Shown piece by piece: positions 25,181 to 35,955 of a stretch of DNA of 64,000 nt (position 1 is the stretch's first letter; every line of letters begins with the position of its first letter). Made by a program: the position numbers and the translations under genes. The stretch lies in the NCBI GenBank assembly GCA_008973525.1, contig WACJ01000529.1, forward strand, positions 1,426,001-1,490,000, written 5' to 3'. The DNA is from Stenopsyche tienmushanensis. Taxonomy: Eukaryota > Arthropoda > Insecta > Trichoptera > Stenopsychidae. The notes under the pieces are model-generated. The model was not told the DNA's origin, searched no databases, and saw only the letters and a program-made list of their open reading frames with translations.

Positions 25181-28100
25181 CTCAGGAAAGCTTTGTTATA
25201 ATATTAAAATTTTAAACTCATCTTACCATAGTGATAATAGGAGTCTTCTTTTTAATATTTTAGAGTCGAAAAACATCAAAAACTTAAAAAAATTAGCGGT
25301 CTCAATAATCTCTGTATTTTACAAAAACTATTTTTTTTCTTAAAAGCTATCTAAAATGAAAAAAATATAAAATGATATGCTCTTAATTTTTAATCATTTA
25401 AAAAACATGCAATCTGAAATATTCAAAATTATTTGTGAGCGTGTGTTATGTATCCAAAATCATAAAAAAATCGAAAACTGTAAGGAGTAAATAGCAGAGT
25501 TGCATCAAGCAGCTCTTAATATAATATGTGCTGGTGTAATTCGCCAAAATAATAACGACCACGACAACGATAATGTAAAATTGGAATACAGACACACAAA
25601 AATAATGAAGATATAGTCGACAGATAGCCTTGCTAACAGGAAGACATGATCTTTCCGCCAGTTCCGTATTAGTCTCGTAGCTGGAATCCTTCCTCAAGTA
25701 AATAAACATTTTATAACTAAGTTGAGTGTCTTTTTGTCACTAGCTGACTATTATCATTATTTCGCTAAGCTTTTAAAATTTGATAGGGAACAAACCCATG
25801 TGTGAGTACATGTATAAGGTGGAGCTATAGTTTGAAGGCAATGTCTTCCAACAAAAATGCGTAAACTTTTTGAAAGCCATTTTAATCTTCTTTAAAAAAG
25901 TTCAAAAATAAAAAAAAATTATGTGATCGATGTTGTAAAAATGGAAATAGTTTTTGATTGCACAAATAAAAAAAGGCTTTTATATAGTTAACGCCGTCGG
26001 TTTAAATACAATTTCAACACGTACAAAAAATAAAATTCGTACAGACCCAGGGATGGTCATTTCACTTCTTTTCCCTTTTTCCCTGTTCGTTCCGCAGTCG
26101 GAATTTAGGGTACAGGGGTTGGAGAATGCCAAAAAATGTAGAAATCATATAAATAACAGAGATAGGAAGATCTTCGCGGGAGTTATTTTTTCTAAAAGGG
26201 CGAAATTTTATGTTTATGTCACCCGGTCCCCTTTTAGTCATATTTCCCCTCGCTTAACATCCACGAGCGATGCAAATGAAGAAAAAAATGCGAATATTTC
26301 ATAAGCTGTGATACATTTTGATTTTTTTTTTCGCGCGTCGTTACGTCAATTGGCAGTTAAGTAATATCCCAACAGTTGGGGTAAGTCGCTGCGAATGAGG
26401 GATGGAGATTTACCGCAATTTTCGCATTTTTTATACATAGCTCTTTCAGCCTTTATCGATTTTTGCAAATTTATTTGACCAAAACCACGACATAAATATT
26501 CAAAAATTATAACAAATACTTAATATATCAAAATACTTGATTTTAATGATGACGATCCCCAATGAAGTTATACGTATCTACAAAAGCTTTTCAAAAAAGG
26601 AATGATATCTGCCATCAATTTTAATAACATTGATACTCTTTTAAGAAATAAACTAATGGTGAATGGCTACTGGAGGTCGTCTTATTTTATTATTTTAATA
26701 AATTTGGATCGTTCAAACTCTCATCTTTGGGGTCTCCCTTCAAATTTTATGCTTTAGATAAAATAAATGTCATCGAAATAGCGTCATTTTGAGTCAATCG
26801 TTTAAAAATGATGGAATATCGACGGTTTTTTATATTCGCCGGAAGAAATTTAATCATACTTAATTATTAAAAATTCTTCTAAATGTCAAATATAATTGCT
26901 TTAAGTACATATCTAATGGATCGTATATATGCCACATGTGACATGGAAAAAAGACATATCACTAGTTAAAATAAATATTTTTCAATTATGATAATTACAC
27001 TATTTTAAATGAAAAAATACATAATCATGGTTTATATTTATTCTGTTAAAATTTATCTGATCCTAGTAAAATTATGTAATAAACATTTTTACTCAGATTA
27101 ATTAAAATGGTTTCTTGTCGTTTGTTATAACAGTTAAATACCTATTTATTTAGTTTCTGACAGTACAGAGAAATTCACAAACATTTTTAGAATCATCATA
27201 TGATGATTCTATAAAAGTTAGTTTCATTATATATTTCCTTCGCTTAGTACGAAAAATTATTAATGCTGCCTTGGCAATATATAATCATAATTGATTGTAT
27301 CAAAGTATATTCTTAAAAATTAAACTGTATTATTAGGAATATTTTTTCAAGGCTTCGCGATAAGGTTTTTTGATGAATGCATACTCGTGAAAGTTTTCAT
27401 GTCATAGATCAAATAAAAATTCCAAAGTATAACCTTAAATGCCCGTCTTTCGAGCAAATGAAGGAAAATTTCCGTATTTGAGTTGGCCAAAGTTTTTCCG
27501 AGGTTGTTACTCTCTTTTATACTGCGGTCTCAAAGTCATTTGCACAGCATTTGTTATCTTACTTCTTCGAAGAAAATTTTCACAGGAAAAATAAGAGCAT
27601 GTTTTATGCAAATCGTAAAATGTGAGCAAAAAAACTTTTACAATATTTTAATGTTGTTTACCAATAAGTGCTAGTTATTATAGAGCACCAACTTCTTTGT
27701 TCTTAAATTTATATTTGTGCATTTTATATAGAAAACTAGGCCATTACAATTGTTTGAAGTTATATGTTTTTCAATAAAAAAAATCTTGATAAACACTTTC
27801 ATAAAATTTTATCAAATATCCAATTTACTAACATTATTTAAAGAAAATTAGTTTTTTGACGATATTTACAGACCTAGTTAAGTTCATTCTAATTATTCAT
27901 TGTGCCAACTCAACTTTAGGAAAATTTATTTAATTACGCTAAAGAAAAAAATTATCATCTCGATAATAACTTTTAGCTATCTCCAAAATGCTTTTCTGCA
28001 TTTATTTCTACATCTACATTGTTTTTCTCGCAATCAAACAACTCGTGAAGTTTTCTCATTTTTTATATCAGAAATTACGATAAAAAATATGTTTCCCTTC

Positions 28101-28555
28101 GTGGAAAGGGAGCATTTCTGGAAAATGGAAAATTTACATCATCCCGCAAGAAAGCCCTCGTTAAGGCGGACATTAAATAAATTATTTCTTTCCTTAAAAA
28201 TATTCTTAAATATTTGGATTGGCACTGAAATGTATTTAATAATATCCTTCAAATACTTTTATAAAAAGTTATATTAAATTTATCATTTTTTACATAAAAT
28301 ATAATACATATTTGCCAAATGTTTATATAGTATAAAGATTCGGGATGAAATCCAAATAGTAAAAAGAAAATGAAAATATTAAAAGATTTCTGAAATATAA
28401 TTTTATTTGTTCTCAAAAAGAAAAAAACCTGGGCAGCCAACCAAAACTAAACAAAAAAGGAAAGAACTGTACTTTTTTTGGAACAAAAATCGAAACTGAT
28501 AGGGTATATATTTTTTATAATTTATCAAATAATATTTTCCAATTTTGTCCCAAAC
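25181..28555. other. AT-rich stretch with a GC-richer patch at 26030-26430
   Basis: No recognised gene or repeat. A frame at 25954-26304 (plus, 116 codons) lies over the GC-richer patch, and one at 27900-28277 (plus, 125 codons) is dominated by Phe, Leu, Ile and Lys. Neither shows a domain or initiation context, and both are best explained by chance. 27180-27230 holds a small ATCATCATATGATGAT palindrome. Confidence 0.5.
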
Positions 28556-28559
28556 TCTT

Positions 28560-29310
28560 GAAAAGTCAGCTCCCCAAACAAGGATAATTCATTGTATAAT
28601 TCACCGTTATACCCTTGTCAGTAAAACTCTTCTAACTTTTCTGCAAGGGGTAATTAATTCGCTGATAAAAATCGTACATTACATCATATCTGGAGCTCTT
28701 AACACCCGTTTGTTTAAATAACTGTGCAAAGACATGAATGTCCTTCTCTTCTATTATACACTGCAGTACGCTGCTTGTCGAAAATAAGTGTTCTTAATCG
28801 TATCTTTGAATTGAAAAATGAAATCAAGTTGTTCCTAGAAATGCAAGAAAAACATGACTTTTTGATAAACGTTATCGAAAAAGCTTGGCTAAAAAGTGTA
28901 GCATATTTAGCAGATATATTAGAACAGCAAAATAGGCTTAATCTGGAACTTCAGGGAAAGAAAACGATTATTATCGCATTTCACGATCATTTCGGGGCAT
29001 TTTTATCCCAGCTGCTAAACTGACGAAGAAAAATAAATCTTGAAATATTTCTTTTTTGAGAAACTCGCCAGTGTATTAATTGTATTAATAAATGAAAATT
29101 TAAAGGAGATTCCAGAGCATCTTGAATCCCTTTAAAATTAACTTCAGCGTTACTTCCCTGAGCTGAAAGAGGAAAAAACTACATTGACATGAAGTCTATT
29201 TTCTGCTACCTTTGAATTAATCACCAATCCAAAAAAGTTTGAGAACCTATGCCTTAAGACATTAAGTGTATACTTGTCTTTGACGATAAAATCAAGCAGA
29301 TTTGATAAAA
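28560..29310 (+). mobile_element. hAT transposase fragment, ZBED5/GTF2IRD2-like family
   Basis: The plus strand follows the ZBED5-type hAT transposase over about 240 residues. First comes HCIIHRYTLVSKTLLTFLQG (about 28590), matching the HC.IHREAL.SK block. Next is a GALNTRLFK-LCKDMN-LLFYTAVRCLSK run (about 28690-28785), then LNRIFELKNEIKLFLEMQEK (28794-28853) and WLKSVAYLADILEQQNRLNL (from 28887). After a stop come a HLESLKINF piece, a KEEKTTLT-NPFSAT piece, and NPKKFENLCLKTLSVYLSL in other frames (29120-29285). One frame (28724-29023) remains open for 99 codons. The N-terminal BED finger and the C-terminal dimerisation domain are absent. At least three frameshifts make it inactive. Confidence 0.88.
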
Positions 29311-29889
29311 GCTCTATGTTTTAAACCACAGTTTCAATTATAGTCCTTATTGATTTTTAGTTGGCTTTTAATTTTCAGTGTTTCATATATTTTCTAAAGA
29401 CGAGAGCCTGTTGGATGTTGTTGTCAGTGCAGTCAGCCACTTTTTTTTTCCTCATATTTTTTTGTATTACTGAAAGATTTTGTCTATTTTTTTAAAATTT
29501 ATAACGTAAAATACCAAGGGCAATATTTTTTTAATTAACTTTTATTTAATATATATCTTACAAAAAAATGCATGTTTATATTACATGAAAATTTACATTA
29601 ACAAACCTAAATTTATGTTTTGGATCCATATCATTATCCTAATTACAAGCTAAATTATGACATCTAATATATTTTAGTTATCATAAGAAAAAGGAAAAAT
29701 GACTTGTCAAAAACCTCTTTGTAAGATAAGTTCCTTATACAAGCTTATAATTAAATAAACATAATACTTAAAACTACGCATTTGACCGTTCGTTCTTACA
29801 TCGCAAATTCATGCCACCTTACACTCACATCGCTTACTTTAAAATTTAAAAAAAGATGTCTTTGGGCATCTTGTGCACATATCTAAAAT
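29311..29889. other. AT-rich non-coding stretch, nothing recognised
   Basis: This stretch joins the hAT fragment on the left to the jockey fragment on the right. No coding similarity or repeat was seen. Confidence 0.5.
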
Positions 29890-30500
29890 GCCTTCCGTTG
29901 TTACTGTACTTGCCTAGGGACGATTAAGGGGATTGGTCATTTAGTGAGTCTGTATGGTCATTTAGTGAGTGAACTGATTGCGTCTTACGGAAAATAAGAT
30001 GGCTTCCGATTTATCACTATCCAATTTCTAATTATGGAAGTATTAGTCGCGCGTTGTAAGTTAGCAGTCATTTATTGCTGCGATAGCTATCGAAGTAAGC
30101 TGTGTCGTCAGCATAAGCCGTGATGTTCATTGAAGCCATTTTTGGGATGTCATGTAAGAATATGTTAAACAGGTAGGGTCCAAGAATGCTAACCTGAAGG
30201 ACTCCTACGGGGATGAAGAACAGATATGATTTTACGTTATTGAGCGCTACTAGGAAGGATTTTTCGTTGAGATAGGTGTAGATAATTTTCGTGAGGTATG
30301 AAGGAATTCGAGAGTGATCATTTTGTGAATTAGAGCCTTGTGTCAGTCTGAATCGAAGGCCTTTTCAATATCAATGAGCACCAAGTTCGTGTTCCTCTTC
30401 AAGTTGAAGTTTTTTGATTCATGTACGACCAGTCTGGTCAGTTGATGGACAGTGGACTGAATTTTTCAGAAGCCGAATTGTTCACTGTTGACGTGGCTCT
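29890..30500 (-). mobile_element. Jockey-type LINE reverse transcriptase fragment
   Basis: The minus strand shows reverse transcriptase motifs in order: SEQFGF-KIQSTVHQLTRLV (about 30480-30420), TNLVLIDIEKAFDS (motif A, about 30388-30345), SYLTKIIYTYL-like and a GPYLFNIFLHDIPKMA-like block (about 30200-30135), NITAYADDTAYF (motif C, about 30130-30095), and DKSEAILFSVRRN (about 30010-29970). Both catalytic blocks (F-D and YADD) are intact, but stops and frameshifts occur between them. The fragment begins abruptly at 30500, next to a short mariner-derived sequence, so it is 5' truncated. Endonuclease and ORF1 are not here. A jockey-type ORF1 piece lies at 35655-35955 on the same strand, but a single element is not shown. 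Confidence 0.85.
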
Positions 30501-30537
30501 TGTCCAACTTCTTTAGGATCATCTAAGCATTGAATCA
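30499..30537 (-). repeat. Mariner-derived junction sequence, copy 1
   Basis: Thirty-nine bases starting TGATTCAATGCTTAGATGAT on the minus strand recur at 34538-34576 and, diverged, at 32788-32827. At the third site they lie in place inside a longer mariner remnant, which identifies their origin. Here they mark the exact junction between the peptide-gene unit and the jockey fragment. Confidence 0.75.
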
Positions 30538-30809
30538 TATAGAATATTATACACTTAAATTTAAAATTTACAAAATGAGAAATAACACACAATTGAAGTA
30601 ATATACACATATATATATATTTATCTTTTAAATTTATACGATATTAACACAAACCACATATTATTACAAACAACGCCACTAAGTAGTCTTGAATATAAAC
30701 CAAAGTTTTGGAAATAAGTTGTTATTTATATATGCAAAATAAGAGGATATAAATGCGCGATATTAACGTGTATTGGTATCAGAATAAATCATCACAATCA
30801 AAATAAAGT

Positions 30810-31133
30810 TCAATTAAGCCAATGGGGGATTTGCTTCATGACAAGGGGGATTGCAACTAGTCCTATTGTTAGTCCTCCGTAGAGGTTCATTGCTCCAGAC
30901 GGGGTAGTCGATGTCGTTCTTGTTGTTGTTGATGTTGTTCTGTTAAAACGATATTCGTCTACGTCTTCATCTTGTCCTTAATAAGAAAACAAAAAAATCC
31001 ATATTTTTATTGAATGATTGAATTTGCAATTGCCGTACAGTCAAAAATAAATGTTAATGTATTTTATAAAAATACCTTGCGTCAGTCCAACGAATAGAAC
31101 CATCAAAATGACGATGTACCCAAAAGTCTTCAT
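30810..31133 (-). CDS. Small secreted peptide precursor, two exons, copy 1
   Basis: The family is not recognised. Exon 1 is 31133-31076 and exon 2 is 30976-30810, with a 99-bp GT/AG intron in phase 1. They join to 225 nt encoding 74 residues. Residues 1-20 (MKTFGYIVILMVLFVGLTQG) form a clear signal peptide. Residues 21-28 are acidic (QDEDVDEY). Residues 31-45 are Thr/Ser-rich with an NRT glycosylation site at 31-33, and residues 51-66 are hydrophobic, followed by a K-Q-I-P-H-W tail. There are no cysteines. This start is chosen because it opens the signal peptide and is shared by copy 2; the frame continues upstream only through the leader. A TATA box lies about 60 bp upstream. The gene is probably secreted, but the C-terminal hydrophobic stretch could also serve as a membrane or GPI-attachment signal. 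Function is unknown; a salivary, venom or immune peptide is only a guess. Confidence 0.78.
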
Positions 31134-31171
31134 CTCTGGATTGATCTGCAACACTTCAAGCTGTGATACTA

Positions 31172-31198
31172 TGATCCAGTTTTGTTCTTGCTTATATA
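31172..31198 (-). promoter_or_regulatory. TATA box and likely initiator of peptide gene copy 1
   Basis: On the minus strand TATATAAG (31198-31191) is followed 26 bp later by ATCATAGT, with A at 31172 as a plausible initiator, and the start codon at 31133 leaves a ~40-nt leader. The same arrangement is kept at 35232-35225 in copy 2 (leader ATCGTAGC there). Confidence 0.65.
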
Positions 31199-31530
31199 CT
31201 CGGCGATAATTGTTTTTGTATTTGTAACTCATACAAAAAGACAACAAACAGCTTATACATCTATAAAATATCCTAGGAATAATAAACAATACAATGAACT
31301 ATAATCCTTCTTGTCTAGGTTTGTAATAATTGTGGTCTAAGTGTGAATTACGGTGCAAAATAAGACAAAGGTATTTTCAATTTGGAACATTTTTTCACAT
31401 GATGGAAATGGGTCACTAAAAGGCTGATGACAACTTGTTTACGATAAGAATTTACTAATATCAAATACTTTATTATTTATAATTCTTTTTTTACAATTTA
31501 TTTTATATAACCAATCTATCCTCTGAGGGA

Positions 31531-32499
31531 TATTTAATCTTTCTTTTGACGTTTTCCAAGTACCATATTTGCAAAAGTGACACTGTTATTTAAATAGTTT
31601 TCTCTATATGTCATAATTTATATTGCTTATGGTAGCAAATTTATTTGTTTTTTGATAAAAATATGTCTGATTAATGCAAATAGTTTCATAATTTGAACAA
31701 ATAATAAGACAAGTATTTTCAAGATATTTTTTCTTTTTATTAATGGAGGTTGTGATCTTAGGGCCAATGCCTTCCTGAATATACAAGGATTGATCACCAA
31801 TGGTCTTAGTTTATTTTTATTTACATTTTTGGATTACTTACAAACTATATAATATAACATCTTAAAACTAGAAATAGTAATCATAAAAAATAGCATAGTC
31901 TATCTGATGGCCTCTTTTAGGAATCGGAATCTGCGAATGTTCTTTATGACCTATAGTCCAAGTATCGCCTTCGGACGGCGATTCAAGTTGCTCGAGTAGG
32001 AAGATAAGGAATTTGTATAAGAACAATTTGTTTAATACTTTAACTCTTACATTACAGCATTTCTTTCTCACAAAATCACTGAATGTCTATTGATTAGATA
32101 TTATTTTATAATTTATAACATTAAATGCTAAGGAGAAAATGAATAATTTCGGGATGAATGATGCCGTTTCAGTTACTTTTTTATTAATGATAGAACAGTT
32201 TTTAATAAGTAAATTTAAGAATTTTGATATTTTTAACATCTTTGGTGAAAAAATAAACTCATTTTGCTAACACTTTCATTAAAAATCGACAAATTCTTCT
32301 TCTGGTGGATTATTCAAAAAATAATATTAGGTGTACCCGGAATTAATATTTGTTTTCTTTTTAACGCGTTCCAAAATGATACTTATTCCAATATTATTTA
32401 TTAACCTTCTCATAAAATTTAGCGAGTTTTGACTAAAACTTTCGTATAACTAAAATATTGATATCTTAAAAATATTCCATTGAACGAAATGGGTGAAAA
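31531..32499. other. AT-rich non-coding stretch, nothing recognised
   Basis: No similarity to the peptide unit or to transposons was found. A 67-codon minus-strand frame at 31868-32071 lies over a slightly GC-richer patch (31910-31990) but resembles nothing I know. Confidence 0.5.
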
Positions 32500-33045
32500 T
32501 TAGATGGTGTAGGATCCGGCGGATGGAATGAATGTGGTGGATGCAAGATGATCTAATAATATTTTTTAATGAAATAATCGTTTAGGGGTTGTAAAAGTCC
32601 TTTTTTCACACTTTAATCATTATTTTTTCTTCTTTGCGTTTTAACAGAAAATCCATTTCTCATCACCAGTTTTTTTATTACAAAGAAACAGGGGCTTAAA
32701 GTTATTTTTCTTAAAATAATTTCATGATGTTGAGCCGTTGAGTCATGTTGCGGTCGGTCAATGCATGTGAGACCCTTTATTTTTTAGTATTGTTCAACTT
32801 CTTTTGGATTATCTAAGCATTGAATCAGAACGTGCCGATTTTTTCGATAGCTAACATGGAATTGTCCTCGGTTGCAGACTTCAGTACTGTTTCATTCCCC
32901 TGGATGAGACCTCCACTTTGAAGCTCGTCTTTCAAACTCAAATCCCCAGATTTTCTTAAACTGTCGTTGGCATTTCCTGACATCTTTTGATTCATATGAT
33001 ATTTAAAAAGCATACTGTTCCACAGATGTTATTCAGACGGACAAG
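32500..33045 (-). mobile_element. Mariner transposase N-terminal half remnant
   Basis: The minus strand reads SMLFKYHMNQK (about 33020), then SLRKSGDLSLKDELQSGG (about 32955-32905), the hallmark KSGDFSLKDE-RSGRP mariner segment. Next come ETVLKS and AIEKIGTF, the junction-type sequence at 32788-32827, then SHALTDRNMTQRLNIMK (about 32775-32727) and a MRNGFSVKTQRRKN stretch resembling DEKWIFYDN-KR. The first catalytic Asp region is thus only just recognisable, and sequence left of about 32600 is uncertain. Several stops are present. It keeps the context from which the junction sequences at 30499 and 34538 derive. Confidence 0.78.
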
Positions 33046-33574
33046 TCTCTCCCATTGTCGTTGGAGGGATAAAGAGGGAGATTTTTTTAATCTCAAGCTG
33101 ACGAATAGGTCGAAACTTTACTTACTGCTCTAAGACTATTTTGAAGATGGTGAATTGAAAAAATGACATTAACTATGGGTATCACATATATTGGGATTGA
33201 TATTGCAGCAAAGTATTATTAATGGCTCGGGTTCAAAACCAAAGTATGGAAAAAAATAATTAAATTCCATGAAATTTGTGAGATCAGAAGTATTAATATT
33301 TCTGATTATCCCAATCCATTTAAGCCATTGATTCGAATATCTAAATCAGAAAATACTGGGATAATTTATAAAGTTGGATCCTATGTTCAATCGTACGTGG
33401 AAGGCAATGGAAAAGTAACTCATTTAATAAACATTTTCAATATATTTTGCAATATATCTTAATGAGGATTTTCGTGTTAAATTTCTTGAATGCTTTTGAA
33501 TCATATTTATTTGATTATGTGTAAGAATGAGTGTAATTTAAAGTATTAAAAATAATCAGCTAGCGATCATCCAC
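33046..33574. other. AT-rich non-coding stretch, nothing recognised
   Basis: This stretch separates the mariner remnant from the protease exon. No coding similarity was seen. A polyadenylation signal for the protease exon would be expected in 33400-33570 on the minus strand, but none stands out. Confidence 0.45.
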
Positions 33575-33763
<189 letters not shown>

Positions 33764-33944
33764 TTATTCAAATTATTTTTGTAATGTTTGGTTTTAGCTT
33801 TTTTTTTATTAAGAAATTAAAAATAATACGAACAAAACATAACCCTTGATTAATGCGTGTACAAATTTATTAGTGTTATATAAAAATAAATAGAGCATCT
33901 TATTTTTCTACAAAGTTCTCTTTATTAGAAGTATATTTATTCCA

Positions 33945-34320
33945 TTGGATAGGAAGGTTCCTGATCCCCTCACACAAAGAAGGCGAGATGTATCATCCTC
34001 TGTTGCGCAACGTAACTGTTTTTCGTAGACAAAGGCGTGAAATCAAGTGAAGTTTTGAGGTTTTTGGTTTCAGCGAAATCAAATAGACCAGAATATTATT
34101 CAATAAAATAATTTCAATAAACTTATCATTTTTTTGCATTTCTTTGTTGCTATTGCGATTGGCAGCAAACCATCGAGCGATTTTTTAATAATAATAGAGC
34201 GATAGTAATAATTTCCGACTTTAAATCTTTTAATGATTTGTTGACTGATTCAGAGAGTAATTTTTTTTTTGCCATCATGTTTTAACATTCTAAATTACTG
34301 AACGAATAATATCCGATTCA
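33945..34320. repeat. Dispersed repeat family B, copy 1
   Basis: Two blocks match 46140-47000 in the same orientation. A GCGTGAAATCAAGTGAAGTTTT-type block lies at about 34037 here and 46254 there. A TTTAATGATTTGTTGACTGA-containing block lies at about 34229 here and 46853 there. The second copy carries several hundred extra bases between them. The repeat sits between the two protease exons, so it interrupts that gene or occupies its intron. The minus strand may hold traces of a BED-type hAT protein, but this could not be confirmed. Confidence 0.6.
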
Positions 34321-34322
34321 TT

Positions 34323-34529
34323 TTATAAATATTCGATTGGGACCCCTACCAGCAGCCGATAGGGTTTGAAGAATTTGCAGACTATCATGTAATTGAGTCC
34401 CTTGTAACTAATCATCAAGTTTGTATTAATTTGATAACATCGTCCCGTTGCAGTCAGTAATGCATTATCTAGAGATATCCTGGATGATAGATAAATAGCT
34501 CTTACTGCATTATTCATTACATTGCACAT
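34323..34529 (-). pseudogene. Serine protease-like internal exon (probably decayed)
   Basis: The minus strand reads NNAVRAIYLSSRISLDNALL then TATGRCYQINTNLM. This matches the S1-protease stretch after the catalytic Asp (VQPI.LSS......LTATGWG), with the invariant WG turned into RC. A following LVGVPIE stretch may correspond to the region before the disulphide near the catalytic Ser. It begins directly at the mariner-derived junction (34538-34576), so the upstream exon is cut off. With the exon at 33575-33757 it would form the 3' half of one minus-strand gene. The WG-to-RC change and the missing upstream part favour a pseudogene. Confidence 0.5.
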
Positions 34530-34846
34530 TTTTTAGTCTTGTCCAACTTCTTTAGGATCATCTAAGCATTGAATCATGTAGAATATTTTATAATTAAATT
34601 TAGAATTTACAAAATGAAAAATAACACAAAATTGAAGAAATATACATATATATTTTTTTATTTTTTAAATGTATACAATATTAACACAATACACATATTA
34701 TTACAAACAACGCCACTGAGTAGTCTTGGATATAAACCAATGTTTTGGAAATAAGTTGTTATTTATATATGCAAAATAAGAGGATGTAAATGCGCGATAT
34801 TAACGTGTATTGGTATCAGAATATAGCATCAAAATCAAAATAAAGT

Positions 34847-35167
34847 TCAATTAAGCCAACGGGGGATTCGTTCCATGAGAAGGTGGATTGCAACTAGTCC
34901 TATTGTTAGTTCTCCGTAGAGGTTCATTGCTCCAGACGGGGTAGTCGATGTCGTTCTTGTTGTTGTTGATGTTGTTCTGTTAAAACGATATTCGTCTACG
35001 TCTTCATCTTGTCCTTAATTAGCAAAAAAAAATCCATATTTTTATTGAATGATTGAATTTGTAATTCCCGTACGGGCAAAATAAATCTTAATGTATTTTG
35101 TCAAATTACCTTGCGTCAGTCCAACGAATAGAACAATCAAAATGACGATGCACCCAAAAGTCTTCAT
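34847..35167 (-). CDS. Small secreted peptide precursor, two exons, copy 2
   Basis: Exon 1 is 35167-35110 and exon 2 is 35013-34847, with a 96-bp GT/AG phase-1 intron. The product is 74 residues, the same length and layout as copy 1: signal peptide 1-20, acidic 21-28, Thr/Ser-rich 31-45 and hydrophobic 51-66. It differs at eight residues (Y6C, M11I, G54E, P63H, V65L, K67E, Q68R, H71R). Nine nucleotide changes are involved and none is synonymous, while residues 12-53 are identical at the nucleotide level. The C-terminal changes swap charges and add two Arg. Both splice sites, the TATA box and the stop are intact, so both genes look expressible. Family and function are unknown. Confidence 0.78.
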
Positions 35168-35224
35168 CTCTAAATTGATCTTCAACACTTCAAGTTGTAA
35201 TGCTACGATCCAGTTTTGTTCTTG

Positions 35225-35232
35225 CTTATATA
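35225..35232 (-). promoter_or_regulatory. TATA box of peptide gene copy 2
   Basis: TATATAAG on the minus strand is conserved with copy 1 and lies about 60 bp upstream of the start codon at 35167. Confidence 0.6.
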
Positions 35233-35654
35233 CTCAGCGATAATTGTTTTAGTATTTGTAACTCATACAAAATGACAACAAACAGCATATGCAACTATAA
35301 AATATCCTAGGAATAATAAACAATACAATGAACTATAATCCTTTTTGTCTAGATTTGTAATAATTGTAGTCTAAGCGTGAATTACGGTGCAAGATAAGAC
35401 AAAGACATTTTCAATTTGGAAAATTTTTTTGCATGACAGAAATGGGTCACTGAAAGGTTGATGACAACTTGTTTACGATAATTATTTTCTAATATCAAAT
35501 ACTTTATTATTTGTACATCTTTTTTTACAATTTATTTTATATAAACAATCTATCCTTTGAAGTTTGTATTGCTGGATTGTATAGGTCTTTATTCATTTAT
35601 GAGGACCTTATGTTCATTCATTTGTATATTTTTTTCTAGGTCATACTAACCGTT

Positions 35655-35955
35655 ACTATGATTTCTCAACTTGTGAATTTTTTGATGAAAATGGTTGGTT
35701 TTATTGTATTTGCCGAGTATATGTCATATTCATTTTCTGAATTATCTATGTTATTGCGTGGAGTGATTACTCCTGTCAAGTCGTTAGTGAATATTTCCAC
35801 CCTTTCTTTGTTATGCATGTCCGTGACTTTCAATTTGTGTTTTTATAGTATCCTTGTCAGTAGAGGAATGAAGGTGTCTCAGTACCACCCGAAAGTTTCT
35901 TTCTTGTTTTTTTTTTCTTATATGAGTGAAAATCTGTATATTTTTCTTTTAGTGC
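35655..35955 (-). mobile_element. Jockey-type LINE ORF1 fragment (PRE_C2HC-like)
   Basis: The minus strand reads FHSYK--K-ERNFRVVLRHLHSS (about 35935-35870), then TDKDTIKTQIESHGH. This is the FKVVIRGL...T....I...L...GH pattern of the PRE_C2HC domain in ORF1 of X-element/jockey LINEs. After a frameshift, MHNKERVEIFTNDLT and PRNNIDNSENEYDIYSANT match the later part of that domain. The 100-codon plus-strand frame over the same bases is an antisense shadow. The zinc knuckles that normally follow are not seen. Confidence 0.65.

Larger units (their letters stand above)
30498..31530 (-). repeat. Duplicated gene unit, copy 1 (~1.03 kb)
   Basis: This is aligned by eye with 34535-35556 in the same orientation. 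The unit carries the whole small secreted-peptide gene, its promoter and its 3' flank. Non-coding parts differ at roughly one base in ten, with small indels. It ends on the left at a mariner-derived ~39-bp sequence (30499-30537), beyond which copy 1 continues into jockey sequence and copy 2 into a protease exon. On the right, similarity stops at about 31529. Confidence 0.85.
34535..35556 (-). repeat. Duplicated gene unit, copy 2 (~1.03 kb)
   Basis: Homologous to 30498-31530 throughout, in direct orientation about 4 kb away. The left edge is the mariner-derived junction at 34538-34576. The right edge is near 35551, where copy 1 diverges too. No third peptide gene was found at the third mariner junction (32788). 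Confidence 0.85.

Noticed and set aside
25954..26304. 116-codon plus-strand frame
   Set aside because: It lies in a GC-richer patch where stops are rarer, and the translation matches no family.
27900..28277. 125-codon plus-strand frame, the longest in the window
   Set aside because: The composition is that of translated AT-rich DNA (Phe, Leu, Ile, Lys), with no domain, no splice context and no conservation evidence.
31041..31289. 82-codon minus-strand frame covering exon 1 of peptide copy 1
   Set aside because: It reads upstream through the promoter and leader and downstream into the intron. The real start is the Met at 31133, shared with copy 2, and the exon ends at 31076.
32788..32827. 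A third copy of the secreted-peptide gene at the third junction sequence
   Set aside because: Neither side shows the exons or the promoter. Both sides continue as mariner transposase.
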